Source: Quercus robur (Eukaryota; Streptophyta; Magnoliopsida; Fagales; Fagaceae). From it: a DNA stretch of 64,000 bases. The DNA lies in the NCBI RefSeq assembly GCF_932294415.1, contig NC_065535.1, positions 95,868,862 to 95,932,861 on the forward strand, in the 5' to 3' direction. The notes under the pieces were generated by a model that saw only the letters and a program-made list of their open reading frames with translations, searched no databases and had not been told where the DNA came from. The position numbers and the translations under genes are program-made. This document shows positions 1 to 9,496 of the stretch, one piece after another (position 1 is the first letter of the stretch; the number at the start of each line of letters is the position of its first letter).

Positions 1-190
1 ACCTCAACAGAGGAAGGTATACAGTATATTACACATCCAATTCTAGGTTTACACCATGCCAGATGTACCTCACCAGTGCTCTATATGGACCAGAAAATTC
101 AAGCATACAAAAAAATAAGCATCATAACACACATGCATGCAGAAAGAGAGAGCACCATCAGCAGCACCAAACATCTCACAATACCTAGGT
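1..190 (-). repeat. duplicated eEF1B-gamma intron plus WIDF exon piece
   Basis: This stretch is a diverged second copy of about 1131-1325: the same run from an AGATGTTTGG block through a CT-rich tract to a GCATGGTGTAAACC block, in the same orientation. In the copy the exon is shortened. It sits where the EF1G domain should begin, so the pseudogene has been rearranged by a tandem duplication or by a second copy lying further left of the window. Confidence 0.75.
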
Positions 191-1810
191 CACTATCAAA
201 AGAAGATGACAAAAGAAGCCTTTTATAGCAACCTCACTGAAGTTTGTCTTGGAATTTGAGTACAGCCTCTTCCACTCATCCAGATTCCAGTATCATCTTA
301 CTTGGGGGCAGTAGATCAAGAGTATTCTTAGGTTTGGACTTTGGAGCCTCCTCTTCCTCACCAGGTTCTGATTTGGGCTTTGCTGGTTCCTCTTTTTTAG
401 GTTCATCCTTAGGATTTGGTTTAGCAGATTCTTTTGGCTGAGATGCTTCTTTGTAACAGGAAACAGACTTATCTGTTTAACCTCTACCAGAACCTTCTTG
501 AAATTTGGTTGATTCACCATGGTCCAGAAGTATCTTTCCACATAAGGGAACTCAGAAATAAAGCTCTTAGTCATGAGTTGGGTGAAGCCTATGTATAAGT
601 TGCACATTGTAACAATGCCAGCCAGGGTTACAGAATTCCCAACCAGTAAGTGTTTGAAGCAAGATGAGTGTCTAGAGCATCCAGCACTCTCTTCAATGAA
701 GAAATTGCAGCTTCCTCAGCCTTCACGCAAAAACACATTCGCTTCAAATAAGGGCAGTCCATAGTTATGAGAGGATTATGAACATTTAGATTTTCCATGT
801 AGAATATGTTAGCATGTTTATGATGTGGGCAAGCATAGTCATTTTTTTATGTATTTAATAAAAGTTGGATAAGTTGGAGTGTATTTCATTGAGCCTCTTT
901 TGATATTTGGATCTTCATTGGTTGAATTTTTTCAATAGAATATATATAGCCCACATTAGGCTATGAGCTTTAGCTCAAATGACACCTCCTCCCCATATAA
1001 GTTTTAGGTGGAGGGTGAGGTCGTAAATTCAAGACTTATTAGGTGTGTAACTTACCATAAAACTTGTTCATCATTTAGATGCCTTAAAAGGAAGTAGAAC
1101 AATTTTATAATGAAATAAGATGTAGCTCACAAGAGGAAGGTATATTGCACATTCAATTCTAGGTTTACACCATGCCAGAATATTAGGATCAATCTCCAAT
1201 GATGGAAAATCAATCCAGTACTCTATGTGGAACAGAAAATTCAAGCGTACAAAACAATAAAGTATCATAACACACATACATGCAGAGAGAGAGAGCACAA
1301 TCAGTAGTACCAAACATCTCGCACAAACAATATGAGAAGAAGCATAAAGAGGATTGCTACCCTTCAGGCAAGTAATTACAGCAACAGATAAAAAGCCCAT
1401 AAGTTCCAACATAACAATCTTCGAGGGATGACCAAAATTAACAGGTGAGGGAGGAAAATTTATAGTCTTACCATAACATGCTATAGAATTTCTCTCAAAT
1501 ATTGGACCAACAGGTGTTTCCAACACAGGAACCTACAAGAAAAATAGATTTAATAGTAAAGCCTTTAATCAACCTAACATACAATTAGTAGTATAGATTA
1601 CCAAAAATTCCACAATATAGAAATATACCTTCCCAATAGGTTGAGAAACTCACAAGTTTTATTACAGATACCCATCTCAAAATCTGGGGACAGTTTGACT
1701 TTCACACCAGTGTTCTCTGCAGAGATGAGTGTCTTGAAAGAACTTTTATTGTCTTCCCAGCATGCAGATCAACATTCTTGCTAGTGTTATCCCAGGAAAA
1801 TGTGACAGTT
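1..1810 (-). pseudogene. eEF1B-gamma (elongation factor 1-gamma) unprocessed pseudogene, 3' incomplete
   Basis: The parent protein is the gamma subunit of the eEF1B guanine-exchange complex, with an N-terminal GST-like fold, a charged linker and a C-terminal EF1G domain. Read on the minus strand, exon-like blocks fall in order. Positions about 1800-1629 give LHAGKT and FEMGICNKTCEFLN. 1532-1472 gives VPVLETPVGPIFERNSIACY between AG and GT splice sites. About 1365-1330 gives GSNPLYASS. 1222-1095 gives YWIDFPSLEIDPNILAW. 770-560 gives LKRVLDALDTHLASNTY and then FTQLMTKSFISEFPYVERYF. 480-215 holds the Lys/Pro linker and LDLLPPSKMIL, then WKRLYSNSKTNF. The breaks are a frameshift near the start, one near 640-660, and a TGA plus shift near 290. 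Retained introns mean it is a duplicated, not a retroposed, copy. The EF1G domain is not seen. Bases 1-185 instead repeat the intron/exon block at about 1131-1325. Confidence 0.85.
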
Positions 1811-2254
1811 TACTGATGCAGACACAGGGTTTTGAAACCAAATTTCCATTGAAAGAAAACTAAAATAAAATCTTTTAGACAAACAGAGAAACCACCAGAA
1901 TTAGTGTGCATTTGGATAACTTATTTTTATTGGCTTGAAAAATAAGTTTGCCTAAAAAATAAGCTCAAAAATAGTATAGTTGTACTTAAAAAAAGTGCGG
2001 CCTTAAAAAATGTACATATGCTAATGGTGAAAATAATCTGAATTTTATGCTAAAACAAGTGGGCCCTTAAACACATCAGCAAACTCATTATACAAAAAAA
2101 AAAAAAAAAAAAAAAAAAGAGTAACAAACAAAAACAAGAACATTTTTTAATTCAGCAATATGATATTGCAGCAAATAAACATTGTTATCAAGCATGAAAG
2201 AGCGGGTGAGGTTAAGCTCACAATGGATAGGTCAAACCACCCTAATGCAATAAA
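1811..2254. other. gene-free AT-rich stretch
   Basis: No coding signal is seen. It contains a poly(A) run of about 26 bases at 2093-2118 that could be a retroposon tail, but no attached element was recognised. Confidence 0.6.
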
Positions 2255-3452
2255 CTAGTCGCTAACCCGTGCGATGCACAGGATAATTAAACAAAATTTA
2301 TACATATTCACTTTTATTGGTACAATCATTTGAAAATAATTCTAACTAATACCCAAATGTAAGAGACACATTGACTTACTATTTAAAGTAGCCTTCTGAA
2401 GAATTTACACATATTCCTTAATTTCTCATCAACAATAAAAACATGGAAAGAAAATAAAAATTACAACAATTAATTCTATTATCTTTCATGCTATACTTTG
2501 TAATTGTACGGAATTAAGTCAACTCAATTTAAGTAGTTGTAATAAAATTGGCTTCTACTATTCTCTATTTTATAGAAATATGAACATATTGGATTTCTCA
2601 AACAATTACCGGTATTGCAATAAAATGATTTATTATTGAAAATAAGAAACAAAGAAAATCTGTCTATAACTTAACAAACACAATATACTAAAATTAAAGA
2701 GATAAAATTTTCGAAGGACAAAATATTATAGATAATTTTAGAAACAGATTATACACTTAAAAGGGTTAGTAATTTATAGCACTTACCTCCCACTATTAGT
2801 ATACAGACACCAAGTGCGGTCGTCGTAACCCTTTGAAAGAACCTTCCCCAATTGGACCCTATCAAAAAAAAAAAAAAAAAAACACTCAATTAACAAAATT
2901 GATCCAAAAGGGTCTAAAAAGCACACAAAATCAATTCAAAAAACAAAAATATGAGACAAAGTAATTACTTTCCGCTGCAACACTTATCTCTCTAAGGCCT
3001 TCAATTAACGAAAACACAAACTTCTCTTGGAATACCGGAGTATTATGATCATCTATACACACATACACAAAAAACAAAATCAACATAACTCACTATAACT
3101 CTATAGAAACCTCAAAAATATAAAGAGAAATTAAATGGGTTGAATTTGATATTTACGTTTGGAGAAAGAGTTTGCAGAAACTGTGGCTTTATATTTCTTA
3201 ACTTGAAAGAGGGGTAAGGTTGTTAGGGTTTTGAGGTGTTATAATGTTTTTATTTATTTATTTTATTTTTTAAATATTGTGCTGACGTAGAAAAACTGTG
3301 GCTTTATATTTCTTAACTTGAGAGAGGAGTAAGGTTGCTAGGGTTTTGAAGTGTTATAATGTTTTTTTTTTATTTTTTTTTTTTTTAAATATTGTGCTGA
3401 CGTGGAAAATTGTGGTGCCAGCAAAGGCTTCGGTTTTATATATATATATAGA
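2255..3452 (-). mobile_element. non-autonomous Helitron (1,198 bp)
   Basis: Read on the minus strand, the element begins TCTATATATATATAAAACCG at 3452 and ends CTAG at 2255. It is flanked by host A and T bases, as expected for Helitron insertion between A and T. Just inside the 3' end is the short hairpin typical of AtREP-like Helitrons (a GTGC/GCAC stem around 2266-2282). There are no TIRs and no target duplication, and no Rep/helicase coding is present, so it must have been moved in trans. Near its 5' end a block of about 110 bp is tandemly duplicated (about 3178-3289 and 3294-3404, both with a TGCTGACGT segment). The ends are well supported; family assignment would need a library search. 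Confidence 0.72.
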
Positions 3453-3484
3453 TAAATACGTGAGCATGTGTGTGTGTGTGTGTG
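3437..3484. repeat. TA and TG microsatellites
   Basis: A (TA)n run at 3437-3450 overlaps the Helitron 5' end. A (TG)n run follows at about 3467-3484. Confidence 0.85.
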
Positions 3485-4208
3485 TTGCATATGAAAAAAT
3501 TTTCATTATTTTGACAATCAATCTTTGATGAAACCATGGAAGGTTGATTTGTTTTTACTTTGCATTTTTGTTCATTCAAGACTTATTTTTGTTGTTCCGC
3601 CAACTACTTGACAAAATTTTCATCCAAGATAATGGTTTCTAATGCGGAATCAGTTTCCAAGTTGAGTTCAAGACTTTTTCTGAAAAATACAAAGTAACAA
3701 AGAAGACTTTGCTACAATTGAATGAAAGGTGTGTTCAATAGAAACAAAGCTAGAAGATTTGTTAGCTATTCTAGATATCTTGATAGGATGGAACTTATAA
3801 AGAACTTAGATATTCTAAGTTAGACCCAAATTTATCACCACCCTATTTGGCAAACATTGCACCTGTTATCCCTTCAAAATCTGATGGACTATGAAAAATT
3901 ATATGTTACTAAACAGGCACTTTGTTTCAGTAATAACTGCTGGACACAGACTAACTGACTCAAAAATTAAAATAATAAAATATTATTATTTGGACAAGTA
4001 GGCCCAGTCCACATATGCCAAAAGCTTAACCTAATGTCCAACTCATGAGAATATAAACTCATATATTATCTATTTCCTTTCCTATGTGAAACTCAGGATT
4101 TTTACCATTTTTAATAACATCTAAGTGAACATAGAAAACATCAATTTCTTATTCATTTCATGCTATTTTTCCAAAAAAAGACAAAGAGAGAGAGGCAATA
4201 GTATCAAA

Positions 4209-4244
<36 letters not shown>

Positions 4245-4448
4245 ATAATATCAAATTATCAAATTATCAAATAAAGGGGTAGACACAAGTTACATGAGGC
4301 CAAAATCAAAGGGTGGAACCCACACGGGAAGCAAGGTTTGTACAAGCCTATTTCTCCTATAGCTTGGACAATGAAAGGATGCAAAGTTTAGCATCGAAAG
4401 CAAAGGTAATTACAAGCCAATTTCTCCAGTAGCTTCGACAATGAAATG
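3485..4448. other. gene-free stretch with (GA)n microsatellite
   Basis: No reading frame or element end was recognised. A (GA)n run of about 17 units lies at 4207-4241. Confidence 0.6.
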
Positions 4449-5446
4449 TGTTAGGACATATATGAATCATGTTAGAAACATATGTGTCAAATTAGAATTG
4501 GTTAATCCTTTGACAAAACACACTTTACTTGTAATTTAGTAGATCTAGGACGTGTTTAATATTTCAAGGAATAAGATTTCAAGATCAAGTGTTAAAGTCG
4601 TGCAAGTCTGTCTAAGAAACAAGTGAAGAAGTGCTGGATTTTAAAACTCGACAGTTAGCTCAACAAATAACATCTATCAAGGTTTAAAAAGCAGTCTTTG
4701 CCCGATGCTCGACAGCTTCTCAATAGATACCCTATCTATCGAGATTTATAAAAAACAAATTTTCAGTTTTGATTTTCATCCAATCCGTGAATACATGTTT
4801 GGGCTTTCTTTTCTTACAACCCTAAACATATATAAGGATTGTTTTAAGGGTCGTCACAACTGATGCAACTCAATGCAAAAAATTTTCACAAGCATATTGT
4901 GAACCAGATAGTTCATCTTCTTATTCAAGAAACTGCTGTGTTTGTATACCATAGGGTTTTGTAACCAAGGAGTTTTGTGATCTTCATCATGTAATGAATT
5001 GAAGAACTTTGCAGCCAACATCTTTCTCAAGTTGTTGAGTAAGCTGCGTATTGGGATTCACGCATCGATTGGTTAGTCACGTATTGGGAAATGTGCATTA
5101 AAATGAGAGATTGTTACTACAGAACAAGTCCAATTGGATATTGGGGTAAGGGTTCAACTGTAAGTTGGTATAAAGTACAGGGATTCCTTTACTTGTAACC
5201 GCTTGTTGTGATAATAGTGAATTCTCAGGAATTGTGACCTTAAAATTACCTGGTGGGATTTTTGCCATATAGGTTTTCCCCATTCGTAAACAAATTACCG
5301 TGTCAATTTATTTTCTGCTACAGTTTAACTTATTTGGTGATTTGTTTGTACTACCACGCTTATTGCATGCTAATTGAATTAATTAATTAACTTAGCTAAT
5401 TAATTGGTTAATTCATCACAAAGGGTCAATACATTTTTGACGTATC
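4449..5446 (+). repeat. Ty1/copia 5' LTR (about 1 kb)
   Basis: It starts TGTTAGGACATAT and is followed within a few bases by TGTTATCAGAGC, which resembles the initiator-Met-tRNA primer binding site of copia elements. A TATA-like ACATATATAAGG lies at about 4825. The same LTR family recurs as two halves at 50075-50224 and 61597-about 62010, which confirms the start and the internal order. The exact 3' end (5420-5446) is uncertain because no intact partner LTR is present. Confidence 0.7.
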
Positions 5447-5448
5447 AA

Positions 5449-5462
5449 GTGTTATCAGAGCA
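5449..5462 (+). other. copia primer binding site
   Basis: TGTTATCAGAGC closely matches the TGGTATCAGAGC consensus complementary to the 3' end of initiator tRNA-Met. It sits just after the LTR and before the gag remnant. Confidence 0.6.
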
Positions 5463-5520
5463 GGCACACTCTAATTAGAGTTAATATTTGCTGTGTGATC
5501 TATTGACCCCTATTTGTCAT

Positions 5521-6123
5521 GGATAGAGGACATTTTCTTATTATACCTCCTTTATTTGATGACACTAATTATACATACTAGAAAGTACGCATGAGAGCTT
5601 TCTTGTAGTCGCGAATGAGGAGTTCAAGAAGATATCCTCCTCTGAAACTACAAAGGAAGCATGGACCATTCTCCAAACAACCTATGAAGGAAATAAGGTT
5701 GTCAAGGATTTGAAACTTCAGAGGCTTACTACGAGTTTTGAAGAGATTAAGATGGAGGAGGATGAGTCATTTGATGAGTTCTATGTCAAGCTCAAGGACA
5801 TAGTGAACTCAACCTTTAATCTTGGGGAAACCATTCCCGAACCCAAGATTGTTAGAAAGGTGCTTAGATCTCTACCCGAGAGATTTTATGCCAAGATCAT
5901 CGCAATTGAGGAATCGAAGGATATTGACAAAATTCCTTTAACAGAATTGGTTGGCAATCTGCAGACCTATGAGTTGGGTTTGACAAGGATAGGGAAATCT
6001 GGTAAGGGTAAGAGCATGGTATTAAAGGCCAAAAGTAGTGACACTGATGAGTCTTCAGACGATGAAGATTATAAGATGAAGTCCTATATCACGTAGCAAT
6101 TCAAAAAGTTTATGAAGAATGCC
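5521..6123 (+). pseudogene. copia gag remnant (UBN2/DUF4219-like)
   Basis: The reading frame starts MDRGHFLIIPPLFDDTNYTY, then hits a TAG where the conserved W of the YWKVRMRAFL motif should be. It continues in shifted frames to an open stretch at 5710-6096 with LQRLTTSFEEIKMEEDESFD, NLGETIPEPKIVRKVLRSLP and LVGNLQTYELGLTRIGKS. These are the hallmarks of plant copia gag (UBN2 family), the structural particle protein. It ends in a TAG after KMKSYIT and the zinc knuckle is missing. The homology stops at about 6125, next to a hairpin, so the rest of the element has been lost. Confidence 0.85.
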
Positions 6124-6133
6124 AATGCTAAAA

Positions 6134-6173
6134 GATGTGGGCATTGGCATTCTTTAAAGCCAATGCCCACATC
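6134..6173. repeat. perfect 15-bp hairpin at the copia truncation point
   Basis: GATGTGGGCATTGGC is followed by a 10-base loop and its exact reverse complement. It starts about 10 bases after the last recognisable gag sequence. Confidence 0.85.
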
Positions 6174-6749
6174 AAATAATTAGTGTCATTGGGCTTCCTC
6201 GACCTTTTTGCTAACTCTGCATTCCCATGAGCTTTTTACTAACTTCATTGGGCTTCCCCGGTCCAATAACCACATTCTCATCCTTGGGATTTATGGCCCT
6301 GCCATAAGCCCCTTACTTTCTTAGTTTGTATTATTTTGGGCCTGCGGCGGTCCTTTCTCGCTTTTCTACCTCATGCACTGCTCATGGGATGCTATTTCTC
6401 TCTTTCCAGGCTTCTTCAAGCCCACTTGCCTCTTCAAGACCCATTTGTTTATTTCTTGGGTCTGAGCTCCATTATTCCTGCCGCTTGGGCCTAATGGTTT
6501 TACTGTCTGCTTTGTTAATTCTTTGTTGCCCTTATTATTGGGCTTTCTTTCTTTCCACCTGGATTCTCACAAATGGCCCTCAACAGCTAATAAACAATAG
6601 CACATCAGGTTTGGAGAATGACTGTTCATTAGCAAAAAAAAAAAAAAAAAAAATTTGAGTTTTAAAGAAGCTATTGGAGTTCATTTTTCCTCATTTTTCT
6701 GGTTTCATTCTCTATATTTTGGCTTTACCCACTCTATTGGAGACTCTAA
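6174..6749. other. unassigned stretch, possible LTR fragment
   Basis: No coding is supported. The block ends CCCTCAACA at about 6585, and its reverse complement starts TGTTGAGGGCC, an LTR-like end. GCTAA occurs just before the hairpin and just after the CAACA, a possible 5-bp duplication, but the left end is not clean. A poly(A) run follows at 6634-6653. Confidence 0.3.
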
Positions 6750-7810
6750 GAGTATCTCCAACAGCTTCTCTAAATTTTTGTACTGTTTGGAGAATGAACA
6801 GTGACATTTAGTTTTTACCAACCAACTTTTTCAAATATACTTCCAACAGATTCTCTATCCTATTCTCTATCTCATTTAAATATTATTTCTTCATTCATTG
6901 TTTATTCTTTTTTTTAATCATCATTTATTCTTTTTTAACTAACTGTATTTTTCAATGAGAAGTGTTATATTCACAACATTTTACGCAATACTTTTACAAC
7001 AAAATTCATGTGGAAAGTTGTTACTAGTTTTAATTTGAACCCACCACTGAAATTGTTTTTTGACTCGCCAACATTAACTAATAATAATTTATTACTTAAA
7101 ATTTATTGTGAAAATATTATAAAAATATTGTAGTAGTATTTTTCAGTTAGGATTTTTTATTTTTTATATTATTTTTCTTCCCTTCATTTCATTTTCATCC
7201 ACGTTTCATTTCTTTTTTTCTTTTTTCTTTTTCTTGTTTTTCTCCTCCACACAAGACATACAGCCCCCCTTCTTTTTATTTTCTTTTTCACCTCAAGAAC
7301 ATTCCAGCGCTTCACATCAGAGAAAAGAGAGAGAGAGAGAGAGAGATCGGCTTGGGCCTCCATCGCATGCATCTCCACTGCCGTTCCAGCATCTCCACTG
7401 CCGCTCCAGCCACAGCTCTAGCATCTCCACCGCTACTCGTCGTCCTCCCCACCGATTAGCTTGGGTCAGATCGGCTTGTTCTTTTTTTTTTTTTTTTTTT
7501 TTCATATTTGCTTGTTCTAATTCAACTTTATTTTAAGAATTGGATTTTGTTTTGTGTTTTGTGTTTGGATTATGTGAGAAACGGAGAGAATGAGAGAAAA
7601 AAAGAAATCCGGAGGAGAGAGAAAGAATTGATATAATAGTAGCTGGGATAATTTTTTAAGCAAAAAAATTGATTTGAAGGTGCTACAGTGTTCTCTAGAT
7701 TTAGAGAACTACTGTAGCAACTTCAAAAAAAATTTGGAAAACCTACTGGAGCGTGAACAGTAATATTTGGTGGTCTAAAAATGGCTTTACAATGGCTATT
7801 GGAGATGCTT
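6750..7810. mobile_element. inverted-repeat (MITE-like) element, about 1.06 kb
   Basis: The left end reads TATCTCCAACAG and the right end, on the other strand, CATCTCCAATAG. Both ends carry matching stretches about a TGAACAGT motif. A hairpin (TGCTACAGTGTTCTCTA and near-complement) lies at 7682-7722. The middle holds a (GA)n tract at 7326-7346 and a CT-rich block at 7360-7460 that resembles a gene 5' UTR but has no supportable ORF. No clean TSD was found and the superfamily is undetermined. Confidence 0.5.
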
Positions 7811-8544
7811 GAGCATTAGCATTGAAAAATGCTAATGCCATATCTAAGCCCTTTTTAGCATTTTATGGCTCAAAATGTACTGCATCAAAGGATGCTAAAC
7901 ACAGATATTGTAAAAATTTTTACAATAGTGCTACAGTACAATTCTAAAGATAGAATTGTACTGTAGCACAATTGTAAAAAATATATATATATATATTTTA
8001 ATCAACCCGGCATTTCTCTCTCCTCCCATAATTTCTGTTATCTTCTCTCTCTTCATTCTCTCTTTCTCATCTGCTCTCTCCACTCTCTTCATTCTCTCTT
8101 TCTCATCTGCTCTTTCCTCTTTCAAACCCAAACATCATCCATCTCTTTCTCATCTGCTTTTTTTTTTTTTTTTTGGCTGTGACCGGTGCTTTAAAGGAAG
8201 TGTTGGGTTTCAAACCCAAACATCATCCATCTCTTTCTCATCTGTTTTTTTTTTGGTTGTGACCGGTGCTTAAAGGAAGTGGTGGGTATGGCTGAGGTGA
8301 GTTGTGGATCACGGAGATCGGAGTGGGTCATGGCGTGGGTCACGGAGATCGGAGTGGGCTGAAGTGGGTCACGGCGTGGGTCACGACATGGGTCGTGGAG
8401 ATCGGAGTGGGCTGAAGTGGGTTGTGGGTATGGTTGAAGTGGGTTTCTGTTGGCGAGTCCGGTGTTGCTGGGTTCTGTTGTGATGCTGGGTTTTTTTTTT
8501 TTTTTTTTTTTTTAAATATGGGATTTTTGTTCCGGTGGGATTTT

Positions 8545-8589
8545 AGAGAAACTCCTTTGTACATGTCGCCGGAATCAGTTAATCGAATC
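8545..8589 (+). pseudogene. protein-kinase subdomain VIII-like fragment
   Basis: Translation gives RETPLYMSPESVNR. This resembles the GTPxYMSPE activation-loop segment of Ser/Thr kinases of the MAPKKK type (known family feature: the conserved PE of the APE/SPE motif). Only about 14 codons are recognisable. The flanks do not continue the kinase fold, so at most this is a captured exon edge inside a TIR element. A chance match cannot be excluded. Confidence 0.35.
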
Positions 8590-8655
8590 GCCGAAGGATA
8601 TTTGGATTATGTGTGTTTGTTGCTCTGTTTAAGGTTTGATGGTTTGTGTTTGTGC

Positions 8656-8692
<37 letters not shown>

Positions 8693-8881
8693 GTGATGGA
8701 TTTGGAAAAGCGTAGGAAAACAAAAGTTACGGTTAGAAAAAAAACAGTAAAGAAAGATTAAAAAATAATATTTTAATAAAAATAGAGTTTTAGGATGTAT
8801 GTGGTATTGTAAAATGGGATGGTATAAGTAATAAAGTGGTTTTTTGAGATGGTATAATAGTATAGCATGGCATTCTTTGAT

Positions 8882-9477
8882 CAGGGCCGGCTCTATGGTG
8901 GAGCAAAAAATGCAACCGCCTAAGGCCCCAAGTAAAAAAAAGGCCCCTAAATTTTAACCAAAAGGATTATTTATAATCAATAAATAAAATAATTTTTTTA
9001 TTAGATGAAAAACAAATAAAAAAATAGAGAAAAATGCAACGTCGTCCACAATATTTTTCACAACACTTTTACAACTAATGCTAAGTAGCAAGTTATTACA
9101 GCCTATTGTTGATGGCAAAAAAATAATTATAATGATATTTTCAAATAAAAAACAAAAAGCAGTTTAAAATCTAGGATTTGTTGTAAAAAATATTGTGAAT
9201 GTTGCACTTCTAAAAAAAAAAAAGAATAATAATAAGAGTTTAATTAGCAAACTTTTACTAGTTTTCATCTAAATCTACCACTAACACCACTGTTTTACTT
9301 ACCACTATCAATCTACCACATCAACAAGTATGAAAAATTTTGTCAAATTTTTTTTGTCTTAAAAATTCAAAAAAAAAAAAAATTTCTATGTAGTTCATGT
9401 TAATTAGTAGTAATTTTGCATCTAAATAAGATGATCAATTTCCGCTTTAGGCCTCCAAATGCATCAAGCCGCCCCTG
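8882..9477. mobile_element. hAT-type MITE (596 bp) with 8-bp TSD
   Basis: The left end is CAGGGCCGGCTC and the right end, on the other strand, CAGGGGCGGCTTG: imperfect TIRs of the hAT CAGGGGCGG type. Exact 8-bp target duplications TCTTTGAT lie at 8874-8881 and 9478-9485. No transposase is present. Removing it rejoins the right arm of the surrounding inverted-repeat element. Confidence 0.88.
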
Positions 9478-9496
9478 TCTTTGATGCTGATGCTCT

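Noticed and set aside
6138..6585. Solo LTR with GCTAA duplication
   Set aside because: Four extra bases lie between the left GCTAA and any TG end, and no relative is in the window; kept only as a low-confidence note.
7184..8273. Ser/Phe-rich and Lys/Glu-rich frames on both strands
   Set aside because: Translations of CT/GA microsatellites and T-runs in inverted-repeat elements; no coding signature.
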